64,000 bases of DNA from the NCBI RefSeq assembly GCF_025200925.1, contig NZ_CP104174.1, forward strand, positions 5,208,001 to 5,272,000, given 5' to 3'. The stretch comes from Bradyrhizobium sp. CB1015. Its GTDB lineage: Bacteria; Pseudomonadota; Alphaproteobacteria; Rhizobiales; Xanthobacteraceae. Positions 1-7,428 of the stretch are shown piece after piece (position 1 is the stretch's first letter; each line of letters begins with the position of its first letter). The notes under the pieces were generated by a model. That model saw only the letters and a program-made list of their open reading frames with translations, was not told the origin of the DNA and did no database searches. The translations under genes were made by a program, and so were the position numbers.

Positions 1-11
1 ATATAGTGTCC

Positions 12-26
12 GTTCATGATTTGTTT
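12..26 (+). promoter_or_regulatory. LexA (SOS) box-like site upstream of lexA
   Basis: GTTC at 12-15, seven bases, then GTTT at 23-26: one mismatch from the alphaproteobacterial LexA box GTTC-N7-GTTC. It lies about 75 bp before the lexA start, where an autoregulatory operator is expected. The window begins 11 bp upstream, so further boxes and most of the promoter may be cut off. Confidence 0.5.
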
Positions 27-100
27 CGAGGATGTAGCGGCTTATTGCCGACTTCGTCGTCTCGGAATCGAACGACATCAACCGGGGGACTTTGGTCGAG

Positions 101-802
101 ATGTTGACGCGCAAACAATACGAGCTTCTGCGGTTCATCAGCGAACGTCTGAAGGAAAGCGGCGTGCCGCCGTCCTTCGACGAGATGAAGGATGCGCTCG
201 ACCTGCGCTCGAAGTCAGGCATCCATCGCCTGATCACTGCGCTCGAGGAGCGCGGCTTTATTCGCCGCCTGCCCAACCGCGCCCGTGCCATCGAGGTGAT
301 CAAGCTGCCCGAGCTCCAGGCCGCCGCCGGCAATCGCCGCGGCTTCACCCCGAGCGTCATCGAGGGCAACCTTGGCAAGGTGCGCGCGAGCTCCAGCCCC
401 CCCGCGGACGAGAGTGAGCGCCCCGTCGCGGTACCCGTGATGGGCCGCATCGCGGCCGGCACGCCGATCGAGGCGCTGCAGACCCGCAGCCACACCATCA
501 GCGTACCGCCGGACATGCTCGGCTCGGGCGAGCACTACGCGCTCGAAGTGCGGGGCGATTCGATGGTCGAGGCCGGCATCCTCGACGGCGACATGGCGCT
601 GATCCAGCGCAATGAGACCGCCAATACCGGCGACATCGTGGTGGCGCTGATCGACGACGAGGAGGCCACGCTCAAGCGCTTCCGCCGCCGCGGCGCCTCG
701 ATCGCGCTCGAACCCGCCAATGCGGCCTACGAGGTCCGCATTCTTCCGCCGAACCGCGTGAAGATCCAGGGCAAGCTGATCGGGCTTTACCGGAAGTACT
801 GA
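101..802 (+). CDS. lexA: LexA repressor, SOS response
   Basis: Transcriptional repressor of the SOS regulon, self-cleaved when RecA is activated. The N-terminal third is a winged helix ([13 protein letters not shown] to about residue 65) that binds operator DNA. The C-terminal half is the S24 peptidase fold: an AAG-TP cleavage site, the catalytic serine in [13 protein letters not shown] and the catalytic lysine in ATLKRF. The ATG at 101 gives the classic MLTRKQ start after a GGGGGAC stretch; an in-frame TTG at 92 is less likely. About 233 residues, normal for alphaproteobacteria. A LexA-box-like site lies upstream and two perfect LexA boxes occur at the far end of the window. Confidence 0.97.
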   Translation: MLTRKQYELLRFISERLKESGVPPSFDEMKDALDLRSKSGIHRLITALEERGFIRRLPNRARAIEVIKLPELQAAAGNRRGFTPSVIEGNLGKVRASSSPPADESERPVAVPVMGRIAAGTPIEALQTRSHTISVPPDMLGSGEHYALEVRGDSMVEAGILDGDMALIQRNETANTGDIVVALIDDEEATLKRFRRRGASIALEPANAAYEVRILPPNRVKIQGKLIGLYRKY

Positions 803-1188
803 TACCGAAAGTCGCGAGCGCCGCGCGCGCTTCGATCGGTATGGTCGATGCAAGATTGGAGCGGATACTTGTCCGCTCCGGCTGGATGGTCTCTCTGGTT
901 TCTGCGCTGACTGTCCGGCCCCTCCTCCCGCGCGACATTCGCCCATGCAGACACGCAGCCCTTTCGCTCCGCCGGTAGAGTTGTGCCGGCAGCGCTGATA
1001 GTGCCGGCCAAATGCAAGGACGCGAGGTTTGTTCCTATCGAATCCGGGAAAGATAATGTGATCGCGTGCTGCGGATGCGAGCCGCAGATTTGCCTACAAC
1101 CAAGCAGAGCGTTGTATACTTCCACCCTGATAGAGGCCTGCGCCTCCAAAGGAGGTGCGGGTCGCTATCCTCGCATGAGGAGCACCCG
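803..1188. other. Intergenic stretch with no convincing gene
   Basis: No reading frame here has credible coding character. Just before the next gene there is a small perfect hairpin, CCTCC-AAA-GGAGG (1143-1155), and a second short CCTC/GAGG stem near 1170-1182, so the downstream gene may have a structured leader. No riboswitch class was recognised. Confidence 0.4.
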
Positions 1189-1623
1189 ATGTGTGACTAC
1201 AGCCTGCATGCCGTCGCGACGCGCCCCGCTGAAGTTGGCGAGACGATCGTCACGACAACCTTCCGCGGCACCTCGACACGCGGCTTCGCCTCCGAAGCCG
1301 ATCTGTCCGTCGCGGTCTGCCTGCTGCCGGGAACGGAGCTCGCTTTCGCCGACAACGTCCGTTACGACAACCGCTGGATCTGGACGCGCACCGTCAACTC
1401 CCGCGTTGGCAAGTTCGGCAAGATCGACCCGCACATTCCCGATCGCCATCATGACGCGATCGAATTTCCCGACGGCAAGTACGTGCTGGTGACACAGCTC
1501 GTCGAAGGCCAGCGCGCGACCGTGCTGCAACTGCCGGTTACCCAGCCTCTTGGTGAGCGCGAGCACAAGCCGCAGGTCGTCGCCGACACGCGGTCCACGA
1601 TCACGCGCCTGCCGATCGGCTGA
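1189..1623 (+). CDS. Conserved hypothetical protein, 144 residues
   Basis: A soluble protein starting MCDYSLHAVATRP, without signal peptide or membrane segment. The ATG at 1189 is preceded by GAGGAG at good spacing. It is rich in beta-strand-like segments (GETIVTTTF, KYVLVTQLVEG, ATVLQLPV) and ends in TRSTITRLPIG. I do not recognise a characterised family; similar short proteins beginning MCDYSLH occur in rhizobial genomes, from memory rather than a search. It stands alone between lexA and comEC and converges with comEC. Function unknown. Confidence 0.75.
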   Translation: MCDYSLHAVATRPAEVGETIVTTTFRGTSTRGFASEADLSVAVCLLPGTELAFADNVRYDNRWIWTRTVNSRVGKFGKIDPHIPDRHHDAIEFPDGKYVLVTQLVEGQRATVLQLPVTQPLGEREHKPQVVADTRSTITRLPIG

Positions 1624-1672
1624 CGTCGTCGCCCCCCGGCCGATGGGTCGAGGGCCAGAATTGAAATGCCAT

Positions 1673-1690
1673 CGCCGGCCGAGGCCGGCG
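1673..1690. terminator. Hairpin between convergent genes
   Basis: CGCCGGCC-GA-GGCCGGCG forms a perfect 8-bp GC-rich stem between the end of the 1189-1623 gene and the comEC 3' end. There is no strong T tract on either side, so it may be a transcription barrier or simply a GC-rich palindrome. Confidence 0.35.
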
Positions 1691-1750
1691 AGATGGTAGG
1701 GTTTGCGTCCTGCGGGAATCCCGTCGGACGGACATCCCTCGCGTCTATCC

Positions 1751-2812
1751 TCAATCGTCGGCCTGCAAGTCGGCCTCCGATGGCGTTGCGTCCCGGTTGC
1801 GGGGCACGGCCGTCTTCGGCACAAGGTTGCGGTCGAAATCCCCCTCGCCGGCGCCGGCCGGCAGCCAGGGACGGCTTGCTCCTCTCGCCCTCACCGCCTG
1901 CACCGAGAAACCCTCTCCGCTTCGCGTCAGAGCCAGCGCGCCCTGACTGGCAAGACGCGCCCGATCGACCACCATCGCCGCGCAGTCGGGCGGCGCGGGC
2001 CGCGCCGTCACCACCAGCGCGGCGCGGCTGCAATCATCAGCCAGCGCGTCGATGCGCGTCGCCAACGCGACCAGCCGTCCGTCCGCGAGCGGCGCCACGC
2101 AGCCGGACTCGTCACATGACACGCTGCTCGCCAACGAGGCGTTGCCGCCATCGCGCGGATCGGCATCGGCGGCCAGCCATTCCTTCAGCAGGAAGCCGTC
2201 CTTGCTGGCGCGGATCACATGCAAACGCCCGTCCCCGCCCCGGACCGCGACGCTCGCGCCATCCCCGGCGATCAGGATCTCGGGCTGGCGCACCGACAGT
2301 CCCCAGAGGATCGCTGCCAGCAGCACCAGGGCGCCGGACCAGCGCAAGGGCGTGCGCAAAAGGCCCATCACGATGAGCCCGAGGCTGGCTGCGAACAGCG
2401 GCGCGATCCCGAACGCCGGAATGCGGCCGACGGCGCCCGGCAGGGCCGCCACCCAGCGCGCGACCAGGACCATCCACTCGACGCCGATTCCCATCAACCA
2501 CCAGAACACGCCGTCGAGCCCGAAGGGCGCCGCGAGCAGTCCCAACAGCCCGGCCGGCATCACCAGCGCCGAGACCACCGGCATGGCGCCGAGATTGGCG
2601 AGCACGCCGTATGGCGTTACGCGATGGAAGTGAAAGGCGGCGTATGGCGTGGTCGCGAGCCCCGCGATCAGCGAGGCCAGGAACAGCATCGCGATCTCGC
2701 GGCCGCCCCACAGCGCGATCCGCGCCGTCGGGGAATGATCGGGTGAGGCGAGCAGGTTCGGCATGCCGATCTGCACCAGCGCCACCAGGCCGAGCGTCGC
2801 GGCGAAGGACAT
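1751..2812 (-). pseudogene. comEC: comEC, C-terminal fragment
   Basis: C-terminal part (353 codons) of the ComEC/Rec2 DNA-uptake channel, an inner-membrane protein that passes single-stranded DNA into the cell. It begins MSFAATLGLVALVQ, the end of the competence domain with several membrane helices, followed by a soluble tail that looks like a degenerate MBL-type domain (IAGDGASVAVRGGDGRLHV). Its first codons continue exactly from the other fragment at 17981-19222, which ends ...EALVHPSFQ before foreign residues. The open frame could start at the internal Met at 2812, but without the N-terminal half no working channel is expected. The break is caused by the integrated element. Confidence 0.93.
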
Positions 2813-2818
2813 TTGGAA
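2812..2818. repeat. Left attachment core (TTTGGAA)
   Basis: Seven bases shared by both comEC junctions. A 7-bp overlap fits the strand-exchange region of a lambda-type tyrosine recombinase. Flanking bases on the comEC side continue comEC coding sequence exactly. Confidence 0.8.
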
Positions 2819-2859
2819 TGTGGAATGCGGAATCCCGCTTTGCTTTGTATTTCAGACCC

Positions 2860-3992
2860 TTAACCAGCATCCAGGAGCTTACTCCGGGACTTTTTCCGGG
2901 ACTCTGCGAGCCGCTCGACCGCTTCGGCAACGTCCTCGTCCAGCACGTGCGCGTATCTCAGGGTACTTTTGATATCCCGGTGATTCAGCGCCTTTTGCAC
3001 CAGCTTGAGGTTACCGCTGTCGCGAAGAAGCTTGGTCCCGAAGTCATGACGGAAGTCGTGAAACCGAAAATCGGCCAGCCCAGAATTGGCCCTGAGGCGC
3101 TGCCAGGCGGTCTTGGCGCCAGTGTAGGTCAGAGGGTAGCGCTTCCCCCTCACCCTACCCAGCCGCTTATTTCCGTAGATGGCAATGTAGGTAAATACGA
3201 ACTCGGGGTGCTGGCCCTGCAGCGGGAAAAGGATCTCGCGAATGGCTGGCGTGATCGGGAACACCACACGCCGGCCGCCTTTGCCTATGCGGACGATTTG
3301 CCGGGTGCCGAAGTCCACCTCGGACCACCTCAGCGTAACGCATTCCTTAAAGCGCATGCCGCAGGCCCGAGCGAACCCGAAGAACGGCTCATAATCGTCC
3401 CGCATCGCCCCATCTAGCGCGTCGCCTTCCTCGCTCTTCAGTTCGCGCACGCGCTCCAGGGGCTCGGCAAGGAGCAAGTCCCCCACCGCGGCTCGCTCTC
3501 GAACACTGCCCCCTCAGCCTTGGCGAAGGTGAATAGCCGCTGCAGCACCTTGGTCGTCGAGCGATTGACGGTGGCATTTGAGATCAGCGGCAAGGCCTGC
3601 TCCTCTTCTTTGGTCCGCTTGCCACGCCGCGAGACACGATGTCCTCGCCGCCACGCCACCATGTCCTTAGCTACTTTGTGGTCAATCTCTGTGAGCGGCT
3701 TGTCTTTGCCGAAATACTCGATTAGCCGCGCAAGGTTCGTCTCGGTGGCTTTGGGCTCCGAGTCATACTGCGCGCTATCATTCCAGAGGCGGTCGGCAAC
3801 GTCATCGATTGCCAGGGAAGCCTTGGCGCGCCTCGTCGCCTTCACCAGAGCCTTTGCCTTCTCTAGCTCGGCAGCCTCAAACCTTTCCGCGTCGCGTCTA
3901 GTCGTGCACTTCGTGCTGCCGTGAAACCGATGACCTTCGTGTTGGAAATCGAATTGGTAATAGGGCGAACGCTTGTCACGGTAGACGGACAC
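2860..3992 (-). pseudogene. Tyrosine site-specific integrase, frameshifted
   Basis: Phage-type integrase for insertion into comEC. The N-terminal frame (from 3992, MSVYRDKRSPYYQF) carries an arm-binding-like region and a SAM-like core-binding domain (EYFGKDKPLTEIDHKVAKDMVAWRR). The C-terminal frame (to 2860) holds the catalytic domain: Arg in CGMRFKE, HDFRH, the NHRDIKST histidine and the nucleophile in RYAHVL. The two frames meet at a run of five C (3480-3484; G on the coding strand). One additional base would give ...SEPRWGDLLLAEPL and one 360-residue protein. Either the gene is disabled or a base was miscalled. The C-terminal codons overlap the 28-bp repeat at 2881-2908. Confidence 0.88.
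2881..2908. repeat. 28-bp direct repeat, left copy (putative integrase arm site)
   Basis: Identical over 28 bp to 17841-17868 and in the same orientation. On the minus strand it contains two copies of AGTCCCGGA spaced 12 bp apart. It lies 63 bp inside the left core, not at the crossover, so it is better read as an arm-type integrase binding site than as the duplicated target. It is also the coding sequence for the basic SRKKSRS tail of the integrase. Confidence 0.7.
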
Positions 3993-4204
3993 GGCACTTC
4001 CCTCCTGCGGCGGGCTTCAATGAACTCGTTCAAATCCGCCTCTGTGAAGCGCCGCCGTGGACGCTTTTTTCCGAGGCCGACGTTGATGTATCCGATGGCG
4101 CCCTGACTAACGAGGTCGCGGAGATGATCTTCGGTGATGTTAAGCCGAGACGCCGCCTGCTCGGGCGAGAGCAAGCGGTTGTTGTCGTTTGCTGGATTGG
4201 GCAA
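3863..4204 (-). CDS. Excisionase-like helix-turn-helix protein
   Basis: A 113-codon frame whose first 70 residues form a MerR/Xis-type winged helix: RLLSPEQAASRLNITEDHLRDLV followed by a basic wing (GLGKKRPRRRFT) and a final helix ADLNEFIEARRR. Such proteins bend attachment-site DNA to direct excision. It overlaps the start of the integrase gene by about 130 bases, a compact xis-int arrangement; residues after 70 are encoded in the overlap. The start at 4204 is a TTG preceded by AAGGGG. Regulation is probably shared with the integrase. Confidence 0.75.
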   Translation of the reverse strand: MPNPANDNNRLLSPEQAASRLNITEDHLRDLVSQGAIGYINVGLGKKRPRRRFTEADLNEFIEARRRREVPCPSTVTSVRPITNSISNTKVIGFTAARSARLDATRKGLRLPS

Positions 4205-4309
4205 GAGCGTGCCCCTTGAATAGATTGCTCTGCAAACCTCGCCAGCTAAGGCCGACGCACAAGGGTGGTTGGTGAACCGCTGGGCCTCAACAATCCAGTG
4301 GCCGGCGAT

Positions 4310-4630
4310 TCACCACCCTTGGCTGATTATATCACGCCGCTTAGGCCAGCTGGGGCGCGGCCCCGAGCTGGATGACTTCGTCATCCGAAGCCCGCGCTGC
4401 CACATCATGCGCGCGTAATCGATTCGCAGTGTACCCTTCGGGTCGTGGTGCGCAGCCCATTTGCCTAACTTCAGTTGAGCCACCGGATCTCCATCCAAGC
4501 CCTGGTAGAGACCGAACTTATTGACAAAGGGTTCGCAGCCAGCATGCCGCAGGCCTGTATAGTACGTGTACGCGCAAAAAGGCGTGGAGAGATCGATAGC
4601 AGCGCTAGCCTTGTGATTTAGATTGTTCAT
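4310..4630 (-). CDS. Hypothetical protein, 106 residues
   Basis: Starts MNNLNHKASAAIDL behind a good GGGGAAG ribosome binding site. It has several aromatic residues (PFCAYTYYTGLRHAG, KFGLYQGLDGD) and no signal peptide or clear membrane helix. No family recognised. It is divergent from the ribbon-helix-helix gene at 4691; the 60-bp spacer with the palindrome at 4673-4684 probably serves both, so it may be controlled by that regulator. Confidence 0.55.
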   Translation of the reverse strand: MNNLNHKASAAIDLSTPFCAYTYYTGLRHAGCEPFVNKFGLYQGLDGDPVAQLKLGKWAAHHDPKGTLRIDYARMMWQRGLRMTKSSSSGPRPSWPKRRDIISQGW

Positions 4631-4672
4631 TTACTTCCCCTGTCGTCCGGCTCATTTGACCGGCCCCGAAAT

Positions 4673-4684
4673 TGTGGTACCACA
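4673..4684. promoter_or_regulatory. Perfect 12-bp palindrome, putative operator
   Basis: TGTGGTACCACA ends six bases before the ATG of the ribbon-helix-helix gene, in the spacer between two divergent genes. Ribbon-helix-helix repressors bind short palindromes and usually repress their own promoter. Its closeness to the ATG means it could block transcription or translation start. Confidence 0.5.
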
Positions 4685-4690
4685 GATTCC

Positions 4691-4891
4691 ATGAAGCGCC
4701 AAGCCGTGAAAGTACGGAAGAAGCGAGGACCCGCCCCAACCGGCAAGGGCACGCAGATCCAGGTCCGCTTGCAGCAGGATGACTTGTCAGCCGTCGACAG
4801 TTGGATCGCAGAGCAAGAAAAAGCGCCTACCCGGCCGGAGGCCATCCGGACGCTGATGCGGCAGGCGCTGAAGTCCAAGCCGAAAGGCTGA
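4691..4891 (+). CDS. Ribbon-helix-helix (CopG/MetJ-like) DNA-binding protein
   Basis: A 66-residue basic protein. After a positively charged N-terminus (MKRQAVKVRKKRGPA) comes a beta-strand TQIQVRLQ, then two helices (DDLSAVDSWIAEQEKA and RPEAIRTLMRQAL), the full ribbon-helix-helix pattern. It should bind DNA as a dimer. No convincing Shine-Dalgarno sequence precedes the ATG, so the transcript may be leaderless. No toxin gene follows on the same strand, so I read it as a regulator rather than an antitoxin. Confidence 0.7.
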   Translation: MKRQAVKVRKKRGPAPTGKGTQIQVRLQQDDLSAVDSWIAEQEKAPTRPEAIRTLMRQALKSKPKG

Positions 4892-4937
4892 TCCTCAAAC
4901 CGCAGCGCGCCCCAGCGCCACCCCCTCCAACACCGTT

Positions 4938-5165
4938 CTATGCGTACGGCGGAACTTCCACCAGCTTACCGATCAATCGCAACAATGCTTGCTGTTCGGG
5001 TCCCTTTCTGTCCCGCAAGAACTCGCTGAGTTCAATGTGAGAGAGTCGCCCGCCGGAAGGGGCATTCGGCTGATGGATGATGAATGCGTTTCCGCTCGTG
5101 GGCTCCCGCCCTAAGAACCAGGCATCACCGTTCGGACTTCGATAGAGCTCGCGACGTTCTGACAT
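4938..5165 (-). CDS. Small hypothetical protein, 75 residues
   Basis: MSERRELYRSPNGDAWFLGR start behind GGAG; the frame stays open upstream but this Met has the ribosome site. The middle reads NAFIIHQPNAPSGGRLSHIELSEFL and the end LLRLIGKLVE. I know similar short proteins as common hypotheticals in rhizobia, often in accessory regions; this is recall, not a search. It follows the gene at 5243-5464 on the same strand. Function unknown. Confidence 0.7.
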   Translation of the reverse strand: MSERRELYRSPNGDAWFLGREPTSGNAFIIHQPNAPSGGRLSHIELSEFLRDRKGPEQQALLRLIGKLVEVPPYA

Positions 5166-5242
5166 GGGACTCTCCACTCGCCGAAGGCTCCTTAATAAGG
5201 CTCGCGCCGCGCTAAAATGCCACGCGGTGTTAAGCCGAAACA

Positions 5243-5464
5243 TCAGGACAGCCCGGCTTTGGTGTTGACCTCCCGCACTTCCCCCGATCGTAGGCCCAGT
5301 GCCGCCGACCCATCTTTCGCCACAAGCCCGCTCGGACTAGCCGCCCAGCCCTCTGGGACAGCGTCCAATATCAGTTGGACAGCGGCATCCTGATCCAGGG
5401 CGACCGCCAACCAGTATCGATTTTGACCGTCATCGTTGGTCACCCGAACAAGGTGGATCTCCAT
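5243..5464 (-). CDS. Small hypothetical protein, 73 residues
   Basis: Starts MEIHLVRVTNDDGQNRYWLA and ends EVREVNTKAGLS. The likely fold is alpha/beta with one amphipathic helix (DQDAAVQLILDAVPEGW). The longer upstream frame is unconvincing, so the internal ATG at 5464 is chosen. It sits upstream of the 75-residue gene, probably co-transcribed, and is divergent from the membrane protein gene at 5601. No recognised family. Confidence 0.65.
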   Translation of the reverse strand: MEIHLVRVTNDDGQNRYWLAVALDQDAAVQLILDAVPEGWAASPSGLVAKDGSAALGLRSGEVREVNTKAGLS

Positions 5465-5600
5465 GCACTGCAAATTCGGTTGGGCGGGTTTGGTTTCAAT
5501 GCCGGACACGGCTGGCCGGCGCGGAGGGCGACACGTCCAAAGCCTAGTTGCCCCCTCCACCTCCCTCGATCTATGGTGGCAGCAGGTCTGGGGGATTTCA

Positions 5601-5912
5601 ATGGGACTCTTTTCGCGCAAAGAGAGCTGGGAGCGCACGTTCCGGCTCAGAAGCCACCATGGCATCTCAAGGGGCTTCCTTGCCGTGCTTTTTTGGCTCT
5701 GGGGCGGCGTCGGCCTGCTATTCAACGCAGGAACGCTATTTGGGCTCACCGGCAATATTGGCGTCGGGACATCTGCCTATTTGACCGCAACATGCCTGGT
5801 GTGGATCGGCGGTATGGTGCTGTTTGGTATCGGCGCCCTACTCGCTCACACAGATTTTGATGGTGAGCGGCCGATTGAGGAAGACTACGGCGATCTTCGT
5901 ATCAGTCGATAA
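5601..5912 (+). CDS. Small membrane protein with two helices, 103 residues
   Basis: Starts MGLFSRKESWERTF after GGGGGA. Two hydrophobic stretches (GFLAVLFWLWGGVGLLFNAG and a second near LTATCLVWIGGMVLFGIGALL) indicate an inner-membrane hairpin, followed by an acidic cytoplasmic tail (GERPIEEDYGD). First gene of a rightward run of short unknown genes ending with the TcmP-like protein. No domain recognised. Confidence 0.65.
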   Translation: MGLFSRKESWERTFRLRSHHGISRGFLAVLFWLWGGVGLLFNAGTLFGLTGNIGVGTSAYLTATCLVWIGGMVLFGIGALLAHTDFDGERPIEEDYGDLRISR

Positions 5913-5927
5913 TCGAGGCATCACGAA

Positions 5928-6179
5928 ATGAAAATCGCGATCTTGTCCGCCGCCGATGTTGCCGGTTGGTACACCGCAACGCTGATGGAGCGCGGGCACG
6001 AGGTAACCGTTGGTCCCTTTGGCTACGTGCCCACCGCAGTAACCGGCATGATTGAGGACGGAATTGAAGGCGTCCTCATCTTGACTGACGGCGACGATAA
6101 TCTGGATGAGATTGCTGCGCGCTTCACGAGGGCAACGGGCCGTCCTGTTTGGCGCAACCTGACTGAGATTCCGCGGTAA
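5928..6179 (+). CDS. Hypothetical protein, 83 residues, Rossmann-like
   Basis: MKIAILSAADVAGWYTATLMERGHEV resembles the first beta-alpha-beta unit of a nucleotide-binding or periplasmic-like fold. A second half (GVLILTDGDDNLDEIAARF) suggests an alternating alpha/beta protein. It begins 15 bases after the membrane protein gene, so the two are probably one transcript. Too short to be an enzyme of a known class; function not assigned. Confidence 0.6.
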   Translation: MKIAILSAADVAGWYTATLMERGHEVTVGPFGYVPTAVTGMIEDGIEGVLILTDGDDNLDEIAARFTRATGRPVWRNLTEIPR

Positions 6180-6209
6180 ACATATTTAGCGCATAGGCGG
6201 TGACGACCA

Positions 6210-6449
6210 ATGTCTGGAAAAATCAATGCGACGTTCGACCAAATTGCATCCGCGATGATCGTCGCAGCCAATCGCCGCAACGTAGCCGACGTCGAACAAG
6301 CCCTGAACCAAAGCGGGTTCACCCAGCTAGGAGATGGCACCTCTTCTCAGAAGACGATCTGGGAAAAGCATGAAGACGCGGAAAGACACTGTGGTTTCAA
6401 TGGCGTTGGTATGATCAATCGCAAGCATTCTCAATCCAGCCTGACATGA
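6210..6449 (+). CDS. Hypothetical protein, 79 residues
   Basis: MSGKINATFDQIASAMIVAANRR start. The first half is helical (VADVEQALNQSGFTQLG), the rest polar, with a Cys/His pair (ERHCGFNG) too small to call a zinc site. Third gene in the rightward run; its stop overlaps the ATG of a 24-codon frame. No recognised family. Confidence 0.5.
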   Translation: MSGKINATFDQIASAMIVAANRRNVADVEQALNQSGFTQLGDGTSSQKTIWEKHEDAERHCGFNGVGMINRKHSQSSLT

Positions 6450-6520
6450 ACATTCTAAGCCTGGAGTTGAGAGACGGAAGTATCGTGCTGCGGCGCGCTG
6501 AAGAACGATATGAAGATTGA
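6446..6520 (+). CDS. Possible 24-residue coupled peptide
   Basis: An ATGA overlap joins the stop of the 79-residue gene to a frame beginning MNILSLELRDGSIVL and ending RYED. Stop-start overlap suggests translational coupling, but the frame is very short and could be chance. Confidence 0.3.
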   Translation: MNILSLELRDGSIVLRRAEERYED

Positions 6521-6543
6521 GAGCGGCGGAAACCTGACCCCTT

Positions 6544-7428
6544 ATGACAGATCACGAGTTTGGCGACCAACACACCGAACTAAAGCTCTCGATCGTTGAA
6601 AAGTATCTGCATTTCTTCACGACAGCTTTACGCAACAAGTTCCCTCAACTCTGGTATATCGACGCCTTTGCAGGCACCGGCTACCGGACAGTTCGCCATG
6701 AGGCTATTCCAGCCAGCCTTATTGACGCTGGTGAACCGGAGCGGATCGAGCGACGCCGCGGTTCCGCAAAAATCGCAATCGATGTGACACCCCGCTTCGA
6801 TTTTCTGGTGTTCATCGAGAACAAGCCATCTTATGTCCGAGCGCTTGAAGACTTGAGGGCACGACACCCTGATAGGCGCATCGCTGTCGTAAAGAATGAT
6901 GCCAACGAAGGGCTGAAGTCTTTGCTCGCGTCAAACAGTTGGAGATCGACTCGCGCCGTTCTATTCCTAGATCCGTACGGCATGGAAGTTGACTGGTCGA
7001 CATTGGTGGCTATCGCGAAGACTCAAGCAATCGACGTATGGTACTTGTTTTCGCTAGCAGGCTTTTACCGTCAGGCGACGCGCGATCACGCCGACTTAGA
7101 TGAGGACAAAAGAGCCGCTCTAACACGCATGCTCGGTACGGACGAATGGGAGCGCGAACTATATTCCGCGAACACAACGTACGATCTTTTTGGCGGTGAT
7201 GACGGCGTTTCCTTGAGGCGAGAGGCCGATCTGGTCGCGCTAGAGGCCTACGCCAAAAGGCGGCTAGAGACCATCTTTGGAGCGGTGCTTGACCCTCTGC
7301 CATTACCCCTACACGAGCGGCCACAGCGCTTCTCTCTGTTCTTCTGTATCTCTAGCCAGAATCCCGCCGCGATCAAATTGGCCAGGACCGTCGGCAATCA
7401 CATTCTCAAGGCCGGCATCTCGTCATAG
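6544..7428 (+). CDS. tcmP: Three-Cys-motif partner protein (TcmP)
   Basis: A 294-residue protein of the TcmP family, partners of three-Cys-motif Gp37/Gp68 proteins. The N-terminal helix (HTELKLSIVEKYLHFF) is followed by a Rossmann-like core with YIDAFAGTGYR, resembling a methyltransferase glycine-rich motif, a later acidic strand (FLVFIENKP) and VLFLDPYGMEVDW, like the D-P-x-x motif after strand 4. The biochemical activity is not established to my knowledge. It is the last and largest gene of the rightward cargo run and overlaps the 3' end of its usual partner by 31 bp in convergent orientation. Lower GC than the neighbours suggests recent transfer. Confidence 0.85.
   Translation: MTDHEFGDQHTELKLSIVEKYLHFFTTALRNKFPQLWYIDAFAGTGYRTVRHEAIPASLIDAGEPERIERRRGSAKIAIDVTPRFDFLVFIENKPSYVRALEDLRARHPDRRIAVVKNDANEGLKSLLASNSWRSTRAVLFLDPYGMEVDWSTLVAIAKTQAIDVWYLFSLAGFYRQATRDHADLDEDKRAALTRMLGTDEWERELYSANTTYDLFGGDDGVSLRREADLVALEAYAKRRLETIFGAVLDPLPLPLHERPQRFSLFFCISSQNPAAIKLARTVGNHILKAGISS

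Noticed and set aside
1100..1190. Riboswitch before the 1189 gene
   Set aside because: Only short stems (CCTCC-AAA-GGAGG); no match to a known aptamer and the downstream gene is not metabolic.
2881..2908. 28-bp repeat as the integration target duplication
   Set aside because: comEC coding sequence breaks at TTTGGAA, 63 and 135 bp away from the repeats, so the repeat is internal to the element.
4691..4891. Toxin-antitoxin pair with the ribbon-helix-helix protein
   Set aside because: No toxin-like gene follows on the same strand; the next genes are on the opposite strand and not RelE, MazF or PIN-like.
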